Program-made: the position numbers and the translations under genes
Part shown: piece after piece, positions 6,372 to 12,392 of the stretch
Layout of the letters: the number at the start of each line of letters is the position of its first letter
Numbering within the stretch: the stretch's first letter is position 1
Source of the DNA: Clostridia bacterium
Lineage (GTDB): Bacteria; Bacillota_A; Clostridia; Oscillospirales; Acutalibacteraceae
Assembly: GCA_024699005.1 (NCBI GenBank)
Contig: JAILQN010000293.1
Coordinates: 1-12,414, forward strand
Length of the DNA stretch: 12,414 nucleotides
Direction: 5' to 3'
Notes under the pieces: generated by a model
Database searches by the model: none
Told to the model about the DNA's origin: nothing
Seen by the model: the letters and a program-made list of their open reading frames with translations, nothing else

Positions 6372-7274
6372 ATGAACAAGGTACTTGAAAACGGCAACGA
6401 GGGCATTTATCTGCTTATGCTCACCCCGTACAACGATGACTATACGATCGATTACAAAACCTATGAGGAATACTGCGAGTTCCAGGTGAACGAGCGCCCG
6501 GAGCACCTTTTCTGCAACGCGGGCACCTCGGAGATGACCCTGCTTTCGCTCCGCGAGCGTTTCGAGATCGCGAAGCTCTGCGTAAAGCACAAGGGCGGTA
6601 CCACCGTCGTGACCACGGCGAATCTCGCGCCGAATTTTGAAGAGAACGTCGAGGAGATAAAGACGATGGAGTCCGCCGGAGTGGACGGTCTGGTGTTCGT
6701 GCTCCGCGATATGGGCAAAGACCCGGACAGGCTCGTGGATTATATAGGCAGGCTCCGGGCGAAGACGGAGCTCCCCGTGTTCACTTACGAGTTCCCCGGC
6801 TTCCCGAACCACTGCACCTCCGGCGAGACCTACGCCCGGCTTGTGAAGGAGGCGGGCATAAGCGGCATCAAGGACACCACCTCCACGCTGGAGGGCATCG
6901 CGGAAAAGATCGCCCTGCGCGGGGATTCCGTCATTCTGCAGGCGAATATGCCCTGGCTGCACGAGTCCTACAAGCTCGGCGCCCGCGGAGTCATGGCGAC
7001 CCCCACCGCCTGCGGCGGCATATTCTTCAGACGTTATCACGACGCGTTCACGTCCGGCGACGAGGCTCTCGCGACTCAGCGTTACAACGAGATAACCCTG
7101 CTGGACAATGCCATCGACAGCGGCTTCAACCGCAGCGCGAAATATCTGGTTTATCTGCGCGGAGTAAAGGGATTCAAGGATATCTCCCGCGGCGACCGCT
7201 TCCCGCTCTCCAGCGCCAGAAGACAGTCTCTGAGATCGTTCGCGGATTGGGCGAAGGAGAACGGGTTGTTCTGA
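6372..7274 (+). CDS. DapA/NanA-superfamily class I aldolase or lyase, substrate unknown
   Basis: A 300-residue TIM-barrel protein of the dihydrodipicolinate synthase / N-acetylneuraminate lyase superfamily, which uses a lysine Schiff base with a 2-oxo acid. Visible are the start Y-L-L-M-L-T-P-Y, the loop N-A-G-T-S-E-M (49-55) in the place of the usual G-T-T-G-E, the active-site Tyr139 in T-Y-E-F-P-G, and the Schiff-base Lys167 in G-I-K-D-T-T. The arginine that binds the second carboxylate in true DapA (after Y-N-V-P) is absent, so I do not call it dapA. N-acetylneuraminate, 2-keto-3-deoxy sugar acid or a related substrate is possible. The start follows the SecB-like stop by three bases, and the GAGGATGAGGA that encodes the acidic tail of the upstream protein can serve as its ribosome binding site, so coupling is likely. 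Confidence 0.88.
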   Translation: MNKVLENGNEGIYLLMLTPYNDDYTIDYKTYEEYCEFQVNERPEHLFCNAGTSEMTLLSLRERFEIAKLCVKHKGGTTVVTTANLAPNFEENVEEIKTMESAGVDGLVFVLRDMGKDPDRLVDYIGRLRAKTELPVFTYEFPGFPNHCTSGETYARLVKEAGISGIKDTTSTLEGIAEKIALRGDSVILQANMPWLHESYKLGARGVMATPTACGGIFFRRYHDAFTSGDEALATQRYNEITLLDNAIDSGFNRSAKYLVYLRGVKGFKDISRGDRFPLSSARRQSLRSFADWAKENGLF

Positions 7275-7320
7275 GTGTTGAGTTTTTAGTTTTTAGTGTT
7301 TAGTGTTTAGATATCAGTTT
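7272..7320. repeat. Heptanucleotide tandem repeat, TTAGTGT family, aldolase-restriction system junction
   Basis: Seven 7-base units (TGAGTGT, TGAGTTT, TTAGTTT, TTAGTGT, TTAGTGT, TTAGATA, TCAGTTT) begin exactly with the TGA stop codon of the aldolase and end shortly before the GAGGTGA ribosome binding site of the next gene. On the reverse strand they contain AAACTCA, linking them to the array before recO. Confidence 0.82.
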
Positions 7321-7338
7321 TCTTATGAGGTGACATTG

Positions 7339-9384
7339 ATGAAAGGTGTTAAATCGGTTGAGCCCCAGATCGCCGATCTTGTGAACGGCTGGCTGAAGGA
7401 TTACGGACTGACATATAAGCTTGAACAGGAAAGTCTTAATAATGAAATTGATTCCGCACTTTCCGATTATGCATCAAAGCAGGGCGGGACCGGCGGAAAC
7501 CGCCCGGATGCAAAACTGCTGTTACAGGATAAAAATCTGAAATACTGGCCTGTTCTTATTGAATATAAAGGCTACAAAGATAAACTTATCAAAACAGGTG
7601 ATGACGGCAATGTCGCGAACAAAAAGGCTGATAATACACCTAACTATAAAAACATAAACAGTTACGCTGTTAACGGCGCAGTACATTATGCAAACGCTAT
7701 TTTGCATTATACAGGCTATACTGATATTATTTCCATAGGCGTGACCGGATATAAAGATTCATTCGGTAGTCTTGTTCCGGAGATTGGCGTCTACTATGTT
7801 TCCAAAGCAAATTTCGGAATCGGACAGAAGGTCGATGATTATACCGATCTGTCTTTTTTGAAGAATGGCAACTTTGATGCTTTTGTAGATAAGATCAAAG
7901 CGATGAGCTTGACCGACGAAGAGATCGAAAAGCTCAGACAGGCGAGGGAACAGGAAATCTCCGCGAGCCTTATGAAGCTCAATAATGATATCTTCAAATC
8001 CGAAAAGGGACTTGGCGAACAGGATCGCATATATCTTGTTGCAGCCGCCATTATCGCGACGCTCGGTGTTCCCGGTAAAGTATCCGTGCTTGAAAAATCC
8101 GATCTGAGATCTTCCACGGAAGCCGGAAATCGTGACGGTGATCTTGTACTCAGGAAGATCGAGAATTTTCTCAGAGAAAAACAGCTTCCTGTTGATAAAA
8201 AAGATCTTCTCGTCAACACGTTAAAGAACACTCTTACAACCGACAATATCAATCGCCCTGATGAGGGCGGGGAGAGTCAGCTTAAAAGAGTCTTTTGCAA
8301 AATAGTTGACGATCTCGGAATTTACTATAAGACCGATATTTCAACTGATTTTACAGGCAAACTGTTCAATGAAATGTATTCATGGCTGGGCTTTTCTCAG
8401 GATAAGCTGAACGATGTTGTCCTTACTCCCTCATACGTCGCAAAGCTTCTTGTTAAACTCGCAAGGGTGGATAAGGATTCATACGTCTGGGATTTTGCAG
8501 CAGGTTCAGCCGGGCTTCTTGTTGCTGCCATGAATGAAATGCTCGACGACGCCAAACAGAAGATTAAATCGCCCGATGAATACAATAAAGCAGTTCTTGA
8601 TATAAAACTAAATCACATTCTCGGCATCGAGATTTTGCCGAGTATATATATGCTTGCCGTTCTGAATATGATCCTTATGGGAGACGGCAGTTCAAATATC
8701 CTCAACAAGGATTCTCTACGTGATTTCAACGGCAATTACGGATTTGGTCAGACGGGTAAGATGTTCCCCGCGACCGCTTTCGTTCTTAATCCGCCGTATT
8801 CAGCATTGGGCAACGGCATGATCTTTGTCGAAAAGGCTCTTGCCATGATGGAAAAGGGCTACGCGGCAATCATTATTCAAAATTCTGCCGGAAGCGGCAA
8901 GGCGATCAATTACAATAAAAACATTTTAAAACACAGCACACTTCTGGCGAGTATAAAAATGCCGATAGACTTGTTCAACGGCAAGTCGAGCGTACAGACA
9001 AATATCTATGTATTTAGGATAGGCGAAGCGCATCAAAAAGACGACGTTGTTAAGTTTATTGACTTTTCAAATGACGGCTACACCAGGACGGCAAGAAGGA
9101 AGGCTGCGGTCAACCTCCGCGATACGGACCGGGCGAAGGAGCGTTACGCCGAGATCGTCGATCTTGTCCGCTTCGGAAAAGGCAAACTGAATATTTTTAC
9201 AGATAAAGAATACTATGAGGGCAATATTGATCCCGATAACGGCGCGGACTGGAATCAGACAGCCCCGGTAGACACAAAACCGACTCTTGACGATTTTAAA
9301 AAGACAGTCGCCGATTATCTTGCGTGGGAAGTATCAAACTTGATTATTAATCAAAAAACGGAGGACGACCGCTTGGGAAAATGA
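7339..9384 (+). CDS. BcgI-like type IIB fused restriction endonuclease / N6-adenine methyltransferase subunit
   Basis: A 681-residue protein that appears to both cut and methylate DNA with the specificity subunit encoded next. Domains in order: an N-terminal PD-(D/E)xK-type nuclease (P-D at 56-57, strand W-P-V-L-I-E-Y-K with Glu75 and Lys77), a helical HsdM-like N-terminal region (about 190-355), then an N6-adenine methyltransferase. The methyltransferase has T-P-S-Y-V-A-K-L-L (363-371), motif I D-F-A-A-G-S-A-G (385-392) and motif IV N-P-P-Y (484-487). Fusion of nuclease and methylase with a separate S subunit and no hsdR gene is the BcgI arrangement, which cuts on both sides of a bipartite site. 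ATG 7339 follows a GAGGTGA ribosome binding site; an upstream GTG at 7303 lies in heptad repeats. The gene overlaps the S gene by 4 bases (ATGA). It is more A+T-rich than its neighbours, suggesting acquisition by transfer. Confidence 0.88.
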   Translation: MKGVKSVEPQIADLVNGWLKDYGLTYKLEQESLNNEIDSALSDYASKQGGTGGNRPDAKLLLQDKNLKYWPVLIEYKGYKDKLIKTGDDGNVANKKADNTPNYKNINSYAVNGAVHYANAILHYTGYTDIISIGVTGYKDSFGSLVPEIGVYYVSKANFGIGQKVDDYTDLSFLKNGNFDAFVDKIKAMSLTDEEIEKLRQAREQEISASLMKLNNDIFKSEKGLGEQDRIYLVAAAIIATLGVPGKVSVLEKSDLRSSTEAGNRDGDLVLRKIENFLREKQLPVDKKDLLVNTLKNTLTTDNINRPDEGGESQLKRVFCKIVDDLGIYYKTDISTDFTGKLFNEMYSWLGFSQDKLNDVVLTPSYVAKLLVKLARVDKDSYVWDFAAGSAGLLVAAMNEMLDDAKQKIKSPDEYNKAVLDIKLNHILGIEILPSIYMLAVLNMILMGDGSSNILNKDSLRDFNGNYGFGQTGKMFPATAFVLNPPYSALGNGMIFVEKALAMMEKGYAAIIIQNSAGSGKAINYNKNILKHSTLLASIKMPIDLFNGKSSVQTNIYVFRIGEAHQKDDVVKFIDFSNDGYTRTARRKAAVNLRDTDRAKERYAEIVDLVRFGKGKLNIFTDKEYYEGNIDPDNGADWNQTAPVDTKPTLDDFKKTVADYLAWEVSNLIINQKTEDDRLGK

Positions 9385-10532
9385 AAGCCTCACTTGACGA
9401 GAGGCTGAAAAACGTCAAGTGGGGCGAATTTAGGTTAGGTGATTTGTTTGAGATAAGATCATCCAAAAAAAAATATGACGCAAACAAAGTAACCGTAAAG
9501 GAAAAGGGCGGGTATCCTTATATAGTGAGACAGAGTACCAATAACGGACAAAAGGGTTTTATAGAAGAAAGCGAAAACTATTTAAACGAAGGGAACACAG
9601 TATCATTCGGTCAGGATACAGCGACAATTTTTTATCAGGAAACCCCTTATTTTACGGGAGATAAGATAAAAATATTTAAACCGAAAATAGAAAAATTCAA
9701 TAAAAATAACGCGCCTTTTTTCCTCGTTGCCATGAATAGGACTTTCAGTTCATTTTCATGGGGGGGATCAAGTTTTAATGTTAATATACTGAGCAATCAA
9801 ATAGTTTCACTTCCCATAACTCCCGCCGGGTCAATAGATTTTGAATTTATGGAGTCGTTTATAGCGGAGCTGGAAGCGGAGCGGATAGCGGAGCTGGAAG
9901 CGGAGCGGATAGCGGAGCTATCCGCTTACCTGGCGGTAAGCGGATTGGACAATTATAAATTGTCCGACGCTGAACGCGCTGCTCTTGATCGGCTTGAAGA
10001 TGTCGAATGGGGACAGTTTAATGTAATTGATGTTTTTAACGTTAAAAACACAAGTAGTATACTGTCATCACAAGTGAAAGAAAACAGTGGGACGGTTCCT
10101 TACCTTTGCGCAAGTGCTGATAACAATTCGATAAGCTCATATATCTCTTTTGACGAAACATACAAAGAAGAAGGAAATTGTGTTTTTATTGGTGGAAAGA
10201 CATTTGTTGTTACATGTCAAAAGGATGATTTCTATTCAAATGACAGTCATAATTTAGCCTTGTATTTAAAAAATCATAAACCAACAGAAGCAGAATTGTT
10301 GTACCTTGCAACATGTGTTAGGAAGAGTTTGGGACATAAATACACATGGGGCGATAGTATAAGCAAATCAAAAATAAAAAAGGATAAAATCAAGCTTGTG
10401 TCAAATGGAGAAATTGTAGATTTTACTGATATTCAAAACTACATAACAGCCGTTAAAAAACTGGTCATCAAAGACGTTGTTGATTACGCAAATGAGAAAA
10501 TCGAAGTTGCGAAAAAAATCATTGACTCATAA
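9381..10532 (+). CDS. BcgI-like / HsdS-type DNA specificity subunit
   Basis: A 383-residue S subunit with two similar halves. The first half opens with L-K-N-V-K-W-G-E-F-R-L-G-D-L-F-E-I (residues 9-25). The second opens with L-E-D-V-E-W-G-Q-F-N-V-I-D-V-F-N-V (about 208-224). Each half should be a target recognition domain reading one part of a bipartite site. Residues about 150-185 form a central helical linker containing the tandem A-E-L-E-A-E-R-I repeat. The C-terminal 30 residues are helical and probably pair with the linker, as in HsdS. Both recognition domains are A+T-rich while the linker is G+C-rich. The start overlaps the methylase stop (ATGA). A GGAGG lies about 16 bases upstream, farther than ideal, so translation is probably coupled. 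A strong terminator follows. Confidence 0.88.
   Translation: MKASLDERLKNVKWGEFRLGDLFEIRSSKKKYDANKVTVKEKGGYPYIVRQSTNNGQKGFIEESENYLNEGNTVSFGQDTATIFYQETPYFTGDKIKIFKPKIEKFNKNNAPFFLVAMNRTFSSFSWGGSSFNVNILSNQIVSLPITPAGSIDFEFMESFIAELEAERIAELEAERIAELSAYLAVSGLDNYKLSDAERAALDRLEDVEWGQFNVIDVFNVKNTSSILSSQVKENSGTVPYLCASADNNSISSYISFDETYKEEGNCVFIGGKTFVVTCQKDDFYSNDSHNLALYLKNHKPTEAELLYLATCVRKSLGHKYTWGDSISKSKIKKDKIKLVSNGEIVDFTDIQNYITAVKKLVIKDVVDYANEKIEVAKKIIDS
9861..9919 (+). repeat. 24-bp in-frame tandem repeat in the specificity-subunit linker
   Basis: Two perfect 24-base copies (9861-9884 and 9885-9908) and an 11-base partial third copy (9909-9919) encode I-A-E-L-E-A-E-R twice and then I-A-E-L. Eight residues per unit preserve the frame. 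The unit has a helical, coiled-coil-like pattern and sits exactly between the two recognition domains. Confidence 0.92.
9904..9966 (+). other. Three consecutive hairpins in the linker-coding region
   Basis: First hairpin: arms 9904-9913 and 9917-9926, 10 bp, loop GGA. Second: arms 9920-9929 and 9936-9945, 10 bp, loop CTGGCG; it shares bases with the first, so the two are mutually exclusive. Third: arms 9947-9954 and 9958-9965, 8 bp, loop ATA. All stems are perfect. They lie directly downstream of the 24-bp repeat, inside the coding sequence. Confidence 0.75.
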
Positions 10533-10536
10533 TACA

Positions 10537-10571
10537 AGATGCCGCCCGAGATCATCGGGCGGTATCTTTTG
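10537..10571 (+). terminator. Intrinsic terminator after the restriction-modification operon
   Basis: A stem of about 12 bp with one G-T pair (core CCGCCCGA at 10542-10549 with TCGGGCGG at 10555-10562, loop GATCA) is followed by CTTTTGATTCTT. It starts just after the specificity-subunit stop. On the other strand it is preceded by the brnA-like gene end and could also serve as that gene's terminator. Confidence 0.85.
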
Positions 10572-10607
10572 ATTCTTAATTATCTCCGTTTTTTAAGTCC
10601 ATGAAAA

Positions 10608-10802
10608 CTATAATTGTCTGTTTTTTGATACGCAATCGGCAAGATACAGGTTGATAAGAGTCTGATAAGGAATCCCGGTTATCGCGGCTTGTTTTTTGAA
10701 ATATTCGATAACCGAATCATCAAGATTGATCGTGATTTGTTTTTTCAGTTTTTTTGCGTAGGGGTTCCTGACTGCATTGGAAAAATCATATTCATCTTTC
10801 AT
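10608..10802 (-). CDS. BrnA/CopG-like antitoxin, no toxin beside it
   Basis: A 64-residue protein with a basic N-terminal half (R-N-P-Y-A-K-K-L-K-K), then Q-I-T-I-N-L-D-D-S-V-I-E-Y-F-K. This looks like the beta strand and helix of a ribbon-helix-helix DNA-binding fold. It ends with G-I-P-Y-Q-T-L-I-N-L-Y-L, a hallmark of BrnA-family antitoxins. Such antitoxins neutralise the BrnT ribonuclease and repress their own operon. A ribosome binding site (AAGGTGAT) precedes the ATG. In classical loci brnT lies directly upstream; here the upstream 290 bases hold only the hairpin array and telA, so the gene is an orphan. It could be a solitary regulator, or the antitoxin of a distant toxin. Confidence 0.8.
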   Translation of the reverse strand: MKDEYDFSNAVRNPYAKKLKKQITINLDDSVIEYFKKQAAITGIPYQTLINLYLADCVSKNRQL

Positions 10803-10821
10803 GATATCACCTTATACGCCT

Positions 10822-11098
10822 GCGATATATCGCCTTGCGGCGATGCGATATATTTACTTCGCAAATGCGATATGTCTCGCTTCGTTCGACGCGATATGTT
10901 CGGCTTTGCCGTACGTGATACGTCACGGGTGACGCCTATGCGGAGCGCAGCGGCGCACCTATGGCGCGTAAGCGCCACCTATGCACCGAAGGTGCACCTA
11001 TACCCGCAAAGCGGGTACCTATGCGCCAACGGCGCACCTATGGCACGAAGTGCCACCTATGACGCAACGCGTCACCTATGCGCCAACGGCGCGCCTAC
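10822..11098. repeat. Tandem mini-hairpin array I, between telA and the brnA-like gene
   Basis: About 13 short inverted repeats are placed head to tail. The left part has linker GCGATAT at 10822, 10845, 10867 and 10891 with hairpins such as ATCGCC-TTGC-GGCGAT. The right part has linker ACCTAT with hairpins GGCGC-GTAA-GCGCC, GCACC-GAA-GGTGC, ACCCGC-AAA-GCGGGT, GCGCC-AAC-GGCGC (twice), GGCAC-GAA-GTGCC and GACGC-AAC-GCGTC. Linker starts from 10977 on are spaced 19, 21, 19, 19, 19 and 19 bases. Stems differ in sequence but both arms change together. The last linker is GCCTAC, whose CTA is the telA stop codon on the minus strand. No gene is supported in this gap. Confidence 0.9.
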
Positions 11099-12225
11099 GT
11101 CTGCTCTATCCTCTTGATATGTTTCTCGCCCTCGTCTGCGAGTCTGCGGAACTCCTCGATATTCTGTTTCAGGCGCGGCAGAGCCTCCTGCTTGTAGGTG
11201 CTGATCTCCTCCAGAGCGTCGATGCACTCGGTGAACGCGGTCTGCAGGGTCTCCACCGACACGCCGGTCTCCTCCGCCTGACGGTGGACCTCCGTGCCCT
11301 GCTCCTTGAGCATATGGCTCGTGGCTTCTATCATGCGGTTGGTCTCTTCGTTGAGGGCGTTGACTTTCTCCAGCACGATCTTCTGGTCGTACAGAGCGCC
11401 CGCCACGGTGACAGCCGTGCGAAGGGCCGCCACGGTGACCAGCTTGGCGCGGTCGACCGAGCGGATAAGCTCTTTGTTGTTGCGGCGGATGATCTCCATC
11501 GCGATAAAGCCCTGCTGGTTGACCGTGAGCAGCTGCTGGAAATCCTGGATGCGCTGGCGCAGCGGATAAAGGACCTCCTCCTGCAGGAAAGTGACCTTTT
11601 CCGGATCGGTGACGCCGTCGTATTTCATCTTCTCTATGGCGTCGTCCAGATACTCGTCCAGCTGCATGCCGATCTCGATGTTCTGCCTGAGCTGGATCGT
11701 CAGCTGGCGCATGGTATTCTGCTCGAGTTCGAGGGTGGTGTTGTCGTTGACCAGAGTCTTGCGCCCGCCGTCAAGCACCTTGACTATATCGGCGATCTCC
11801 GTATCCGCGGCCTTGAATTTTTCGAAATACCTGCGCGCCGGGTTGAACAGCTTGCCCAGTACGCCGCCCTTCAGGAAGTCGACCTGAGAGGGATCCAGAT
11901 CCTTCATTTTCAGGGTCAGGTCCACGAGTCCTTTGGATACCTCGCCGGACTCGCCGCCCGCTTCGCTGAACTGGAACATCCTGCGCTGAAGGATGGCGTT
12001 CTTGCTCTCGGATTTCTTCATGGCGTCGACGCCGAACTGCTCGACGGCGCTGGTGCAGGCGCGGCGGGATTCCAGTTCGTCAAGGTTGACGTCCAGGATG
12101 GTGGCGGCGTTCTGCTCCACCAGCGCAGGGATCTTTTCTTCCGTTTCCGCGGACGGCGCGGTCTGTCGCTCCGCCAGTTCTTTTACTTCTTCCTGAGATG
12201 GAAGCTCGAGTGAAAAATCTGCCAT
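11095..12225 (-). CDS. telA: TelA-family (toxic anion resistance) protein
   Basis: A 376-residue soluble, mostly helical protein of the TelA family, named for tellurite resistance but widespread in Firmicutes with a poorly defined cellular role in envelope or oxyanion stress. Family features visible: an N-terminal A-E-R-Q/E-E-K-I-P-A-L-V region, L-S/D-x-F-G-V-D-A-M-K-K-S, G-E-V-S-K-G-L-V-D-L-T-L-K-M-K-D-L-D-P, G-K-L-F-N-P-A-R-R-Y-F, and a long coiled-coil half with Q-L-R-Q-N-I-E-I-G-M-Q-L-D and repeated charged heptads. There is no signal peptide or membrane segment. A textbook AAAAAGGAG ribosome binding site precedes ATG 12225. The open frame continues upstream to 12309, but only through hairpin-array sequence. 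Mini-hairpin arrays lie directly before the start and directly after the stop, so both UTRs would be highly structured. Confidence 0.92.
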   Translation of the reverse strand: MADFSLELPSQEEVKELAERQTAPSAETEEKIPALVEQNAATILDVNLDELESRRACTSAVEQFGVDAMKKSESKNAILQRRMFQFSEAGGESGEVSKGLVDLTLKMKDLDPSQVDFLKGGVLGKLFNPARRYFEKFKAADTEIADIVKVLDGGRKTLVNDNTTLELEQNTMRQLTIQLRQNIEIGMQLDEYLDDAIEKMKYDGVTDPEKVTFLQEEVLYPLRQRIQDFQQLLTVNQQGFIAMEIIRRNNKELIRSVDRAKLVTVAALRTAVTVAGALYDQKIVLEKVNALNEETNRMIEATSHMLKEQGTEVHRQAEETGVSVETLQTAFTECIDALEEISTYKQEALPRLKQNIEEFRRLADEGEKHIKRIEQT

Positions 12226-12261
12226 TGTTTTCTCCTTTTTCAGTGTTGTTTTAAATAATGT

Positions 12262-12392
12262 CTCCGGCGCGAAGCGCCGCCTCTGCGCTCGCAGAGCGCA
12301 TCTGTACACGCGTAGCGTGTACCTCTGTTCGCGAAAGCGAACACCTCTGACCGCAACGCGGTCACCTCTGCGCGGCTATGCCGCGCACCTAC
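12262..12392. repeat. Tandem mini-hairpin array II, upstream of telA
   Basis: Six perfect short hairpins lie in tandem: GGCGC-GAA-GCGCC, GCGCTC-GCA-GAGCGC, GTACACGC-GTA-GCGTGTAC, GTTCGC-GAAA-GCGAAC, GACCGC-AAC-GCGGTC and GCGCGGC-TAT-GCCGCGC. They are separated by linkers of the ACCTCT type (GCCTCT, ATCT, CTCT, ACCTCT, ACCTCT), and the array ends with ACCTAC. Stem lengths are 5-8 bp and loops 3-4 bases. On the minus strand the array ends about 37 bases before the telA start codon. Bases 12393-12414 show nothing further that I can call. Confidence 0.9.

Noticed and set aside
5829..7040. Long minus-strand open frame of about 400 codons opposite the SecB-like and aldolase genes
   Set aside because: The opposite strand has two recognisable proteins with ribosome binding sites. 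This frame ends in translated heptad repeats and has no family-like features.
6372..7274. Annotation as 4-hydroxy-tetrahydrodipicolinate synthase (dapA)
   Set aside because: The Schiff-base lysine is present, but the G-T-T-G-E loop is altered and the carboxylate-binding arginine is missing.
9381..10532. Classical three-gene type I hsdR-hsdM-hsdS system
   Set aside because: No hsdR-like helicase/translocase is present in the window, and the methylase subunit carries its own nuclease-like N-terminal domain, which fits BcgI-type architecture better.
10803..11094. A brnT toxin gene upstream of the brnA-like gene
   Set aside because: I looked for a minus-strand frame with BrnT features; the region is entirely hairpin-array sequence.
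10822..11098. CRISPR array
   Set aside because: The constant parts are only 6-7 bases and the variable parts are self-complementary hairpins of 11-17 bases. CRISPR repeats are longer and spacers are not palindromic. No cas gene is present.
10981..12213. Long plus-strand open frame of about 410 codons through hairpin array I and across telA
   Set aside because: It is antisense to telA, which has clear family motifs and a strong ribosome binding site. Its start is hairpin-array sequence and its protein shows no recognisable domain.
12262..12392. Series of rho-independent terminators
   Set aside because: The hairpins lack T tracts on either strand and lie in tandem with fixed linkers, so they are not individual terminators.
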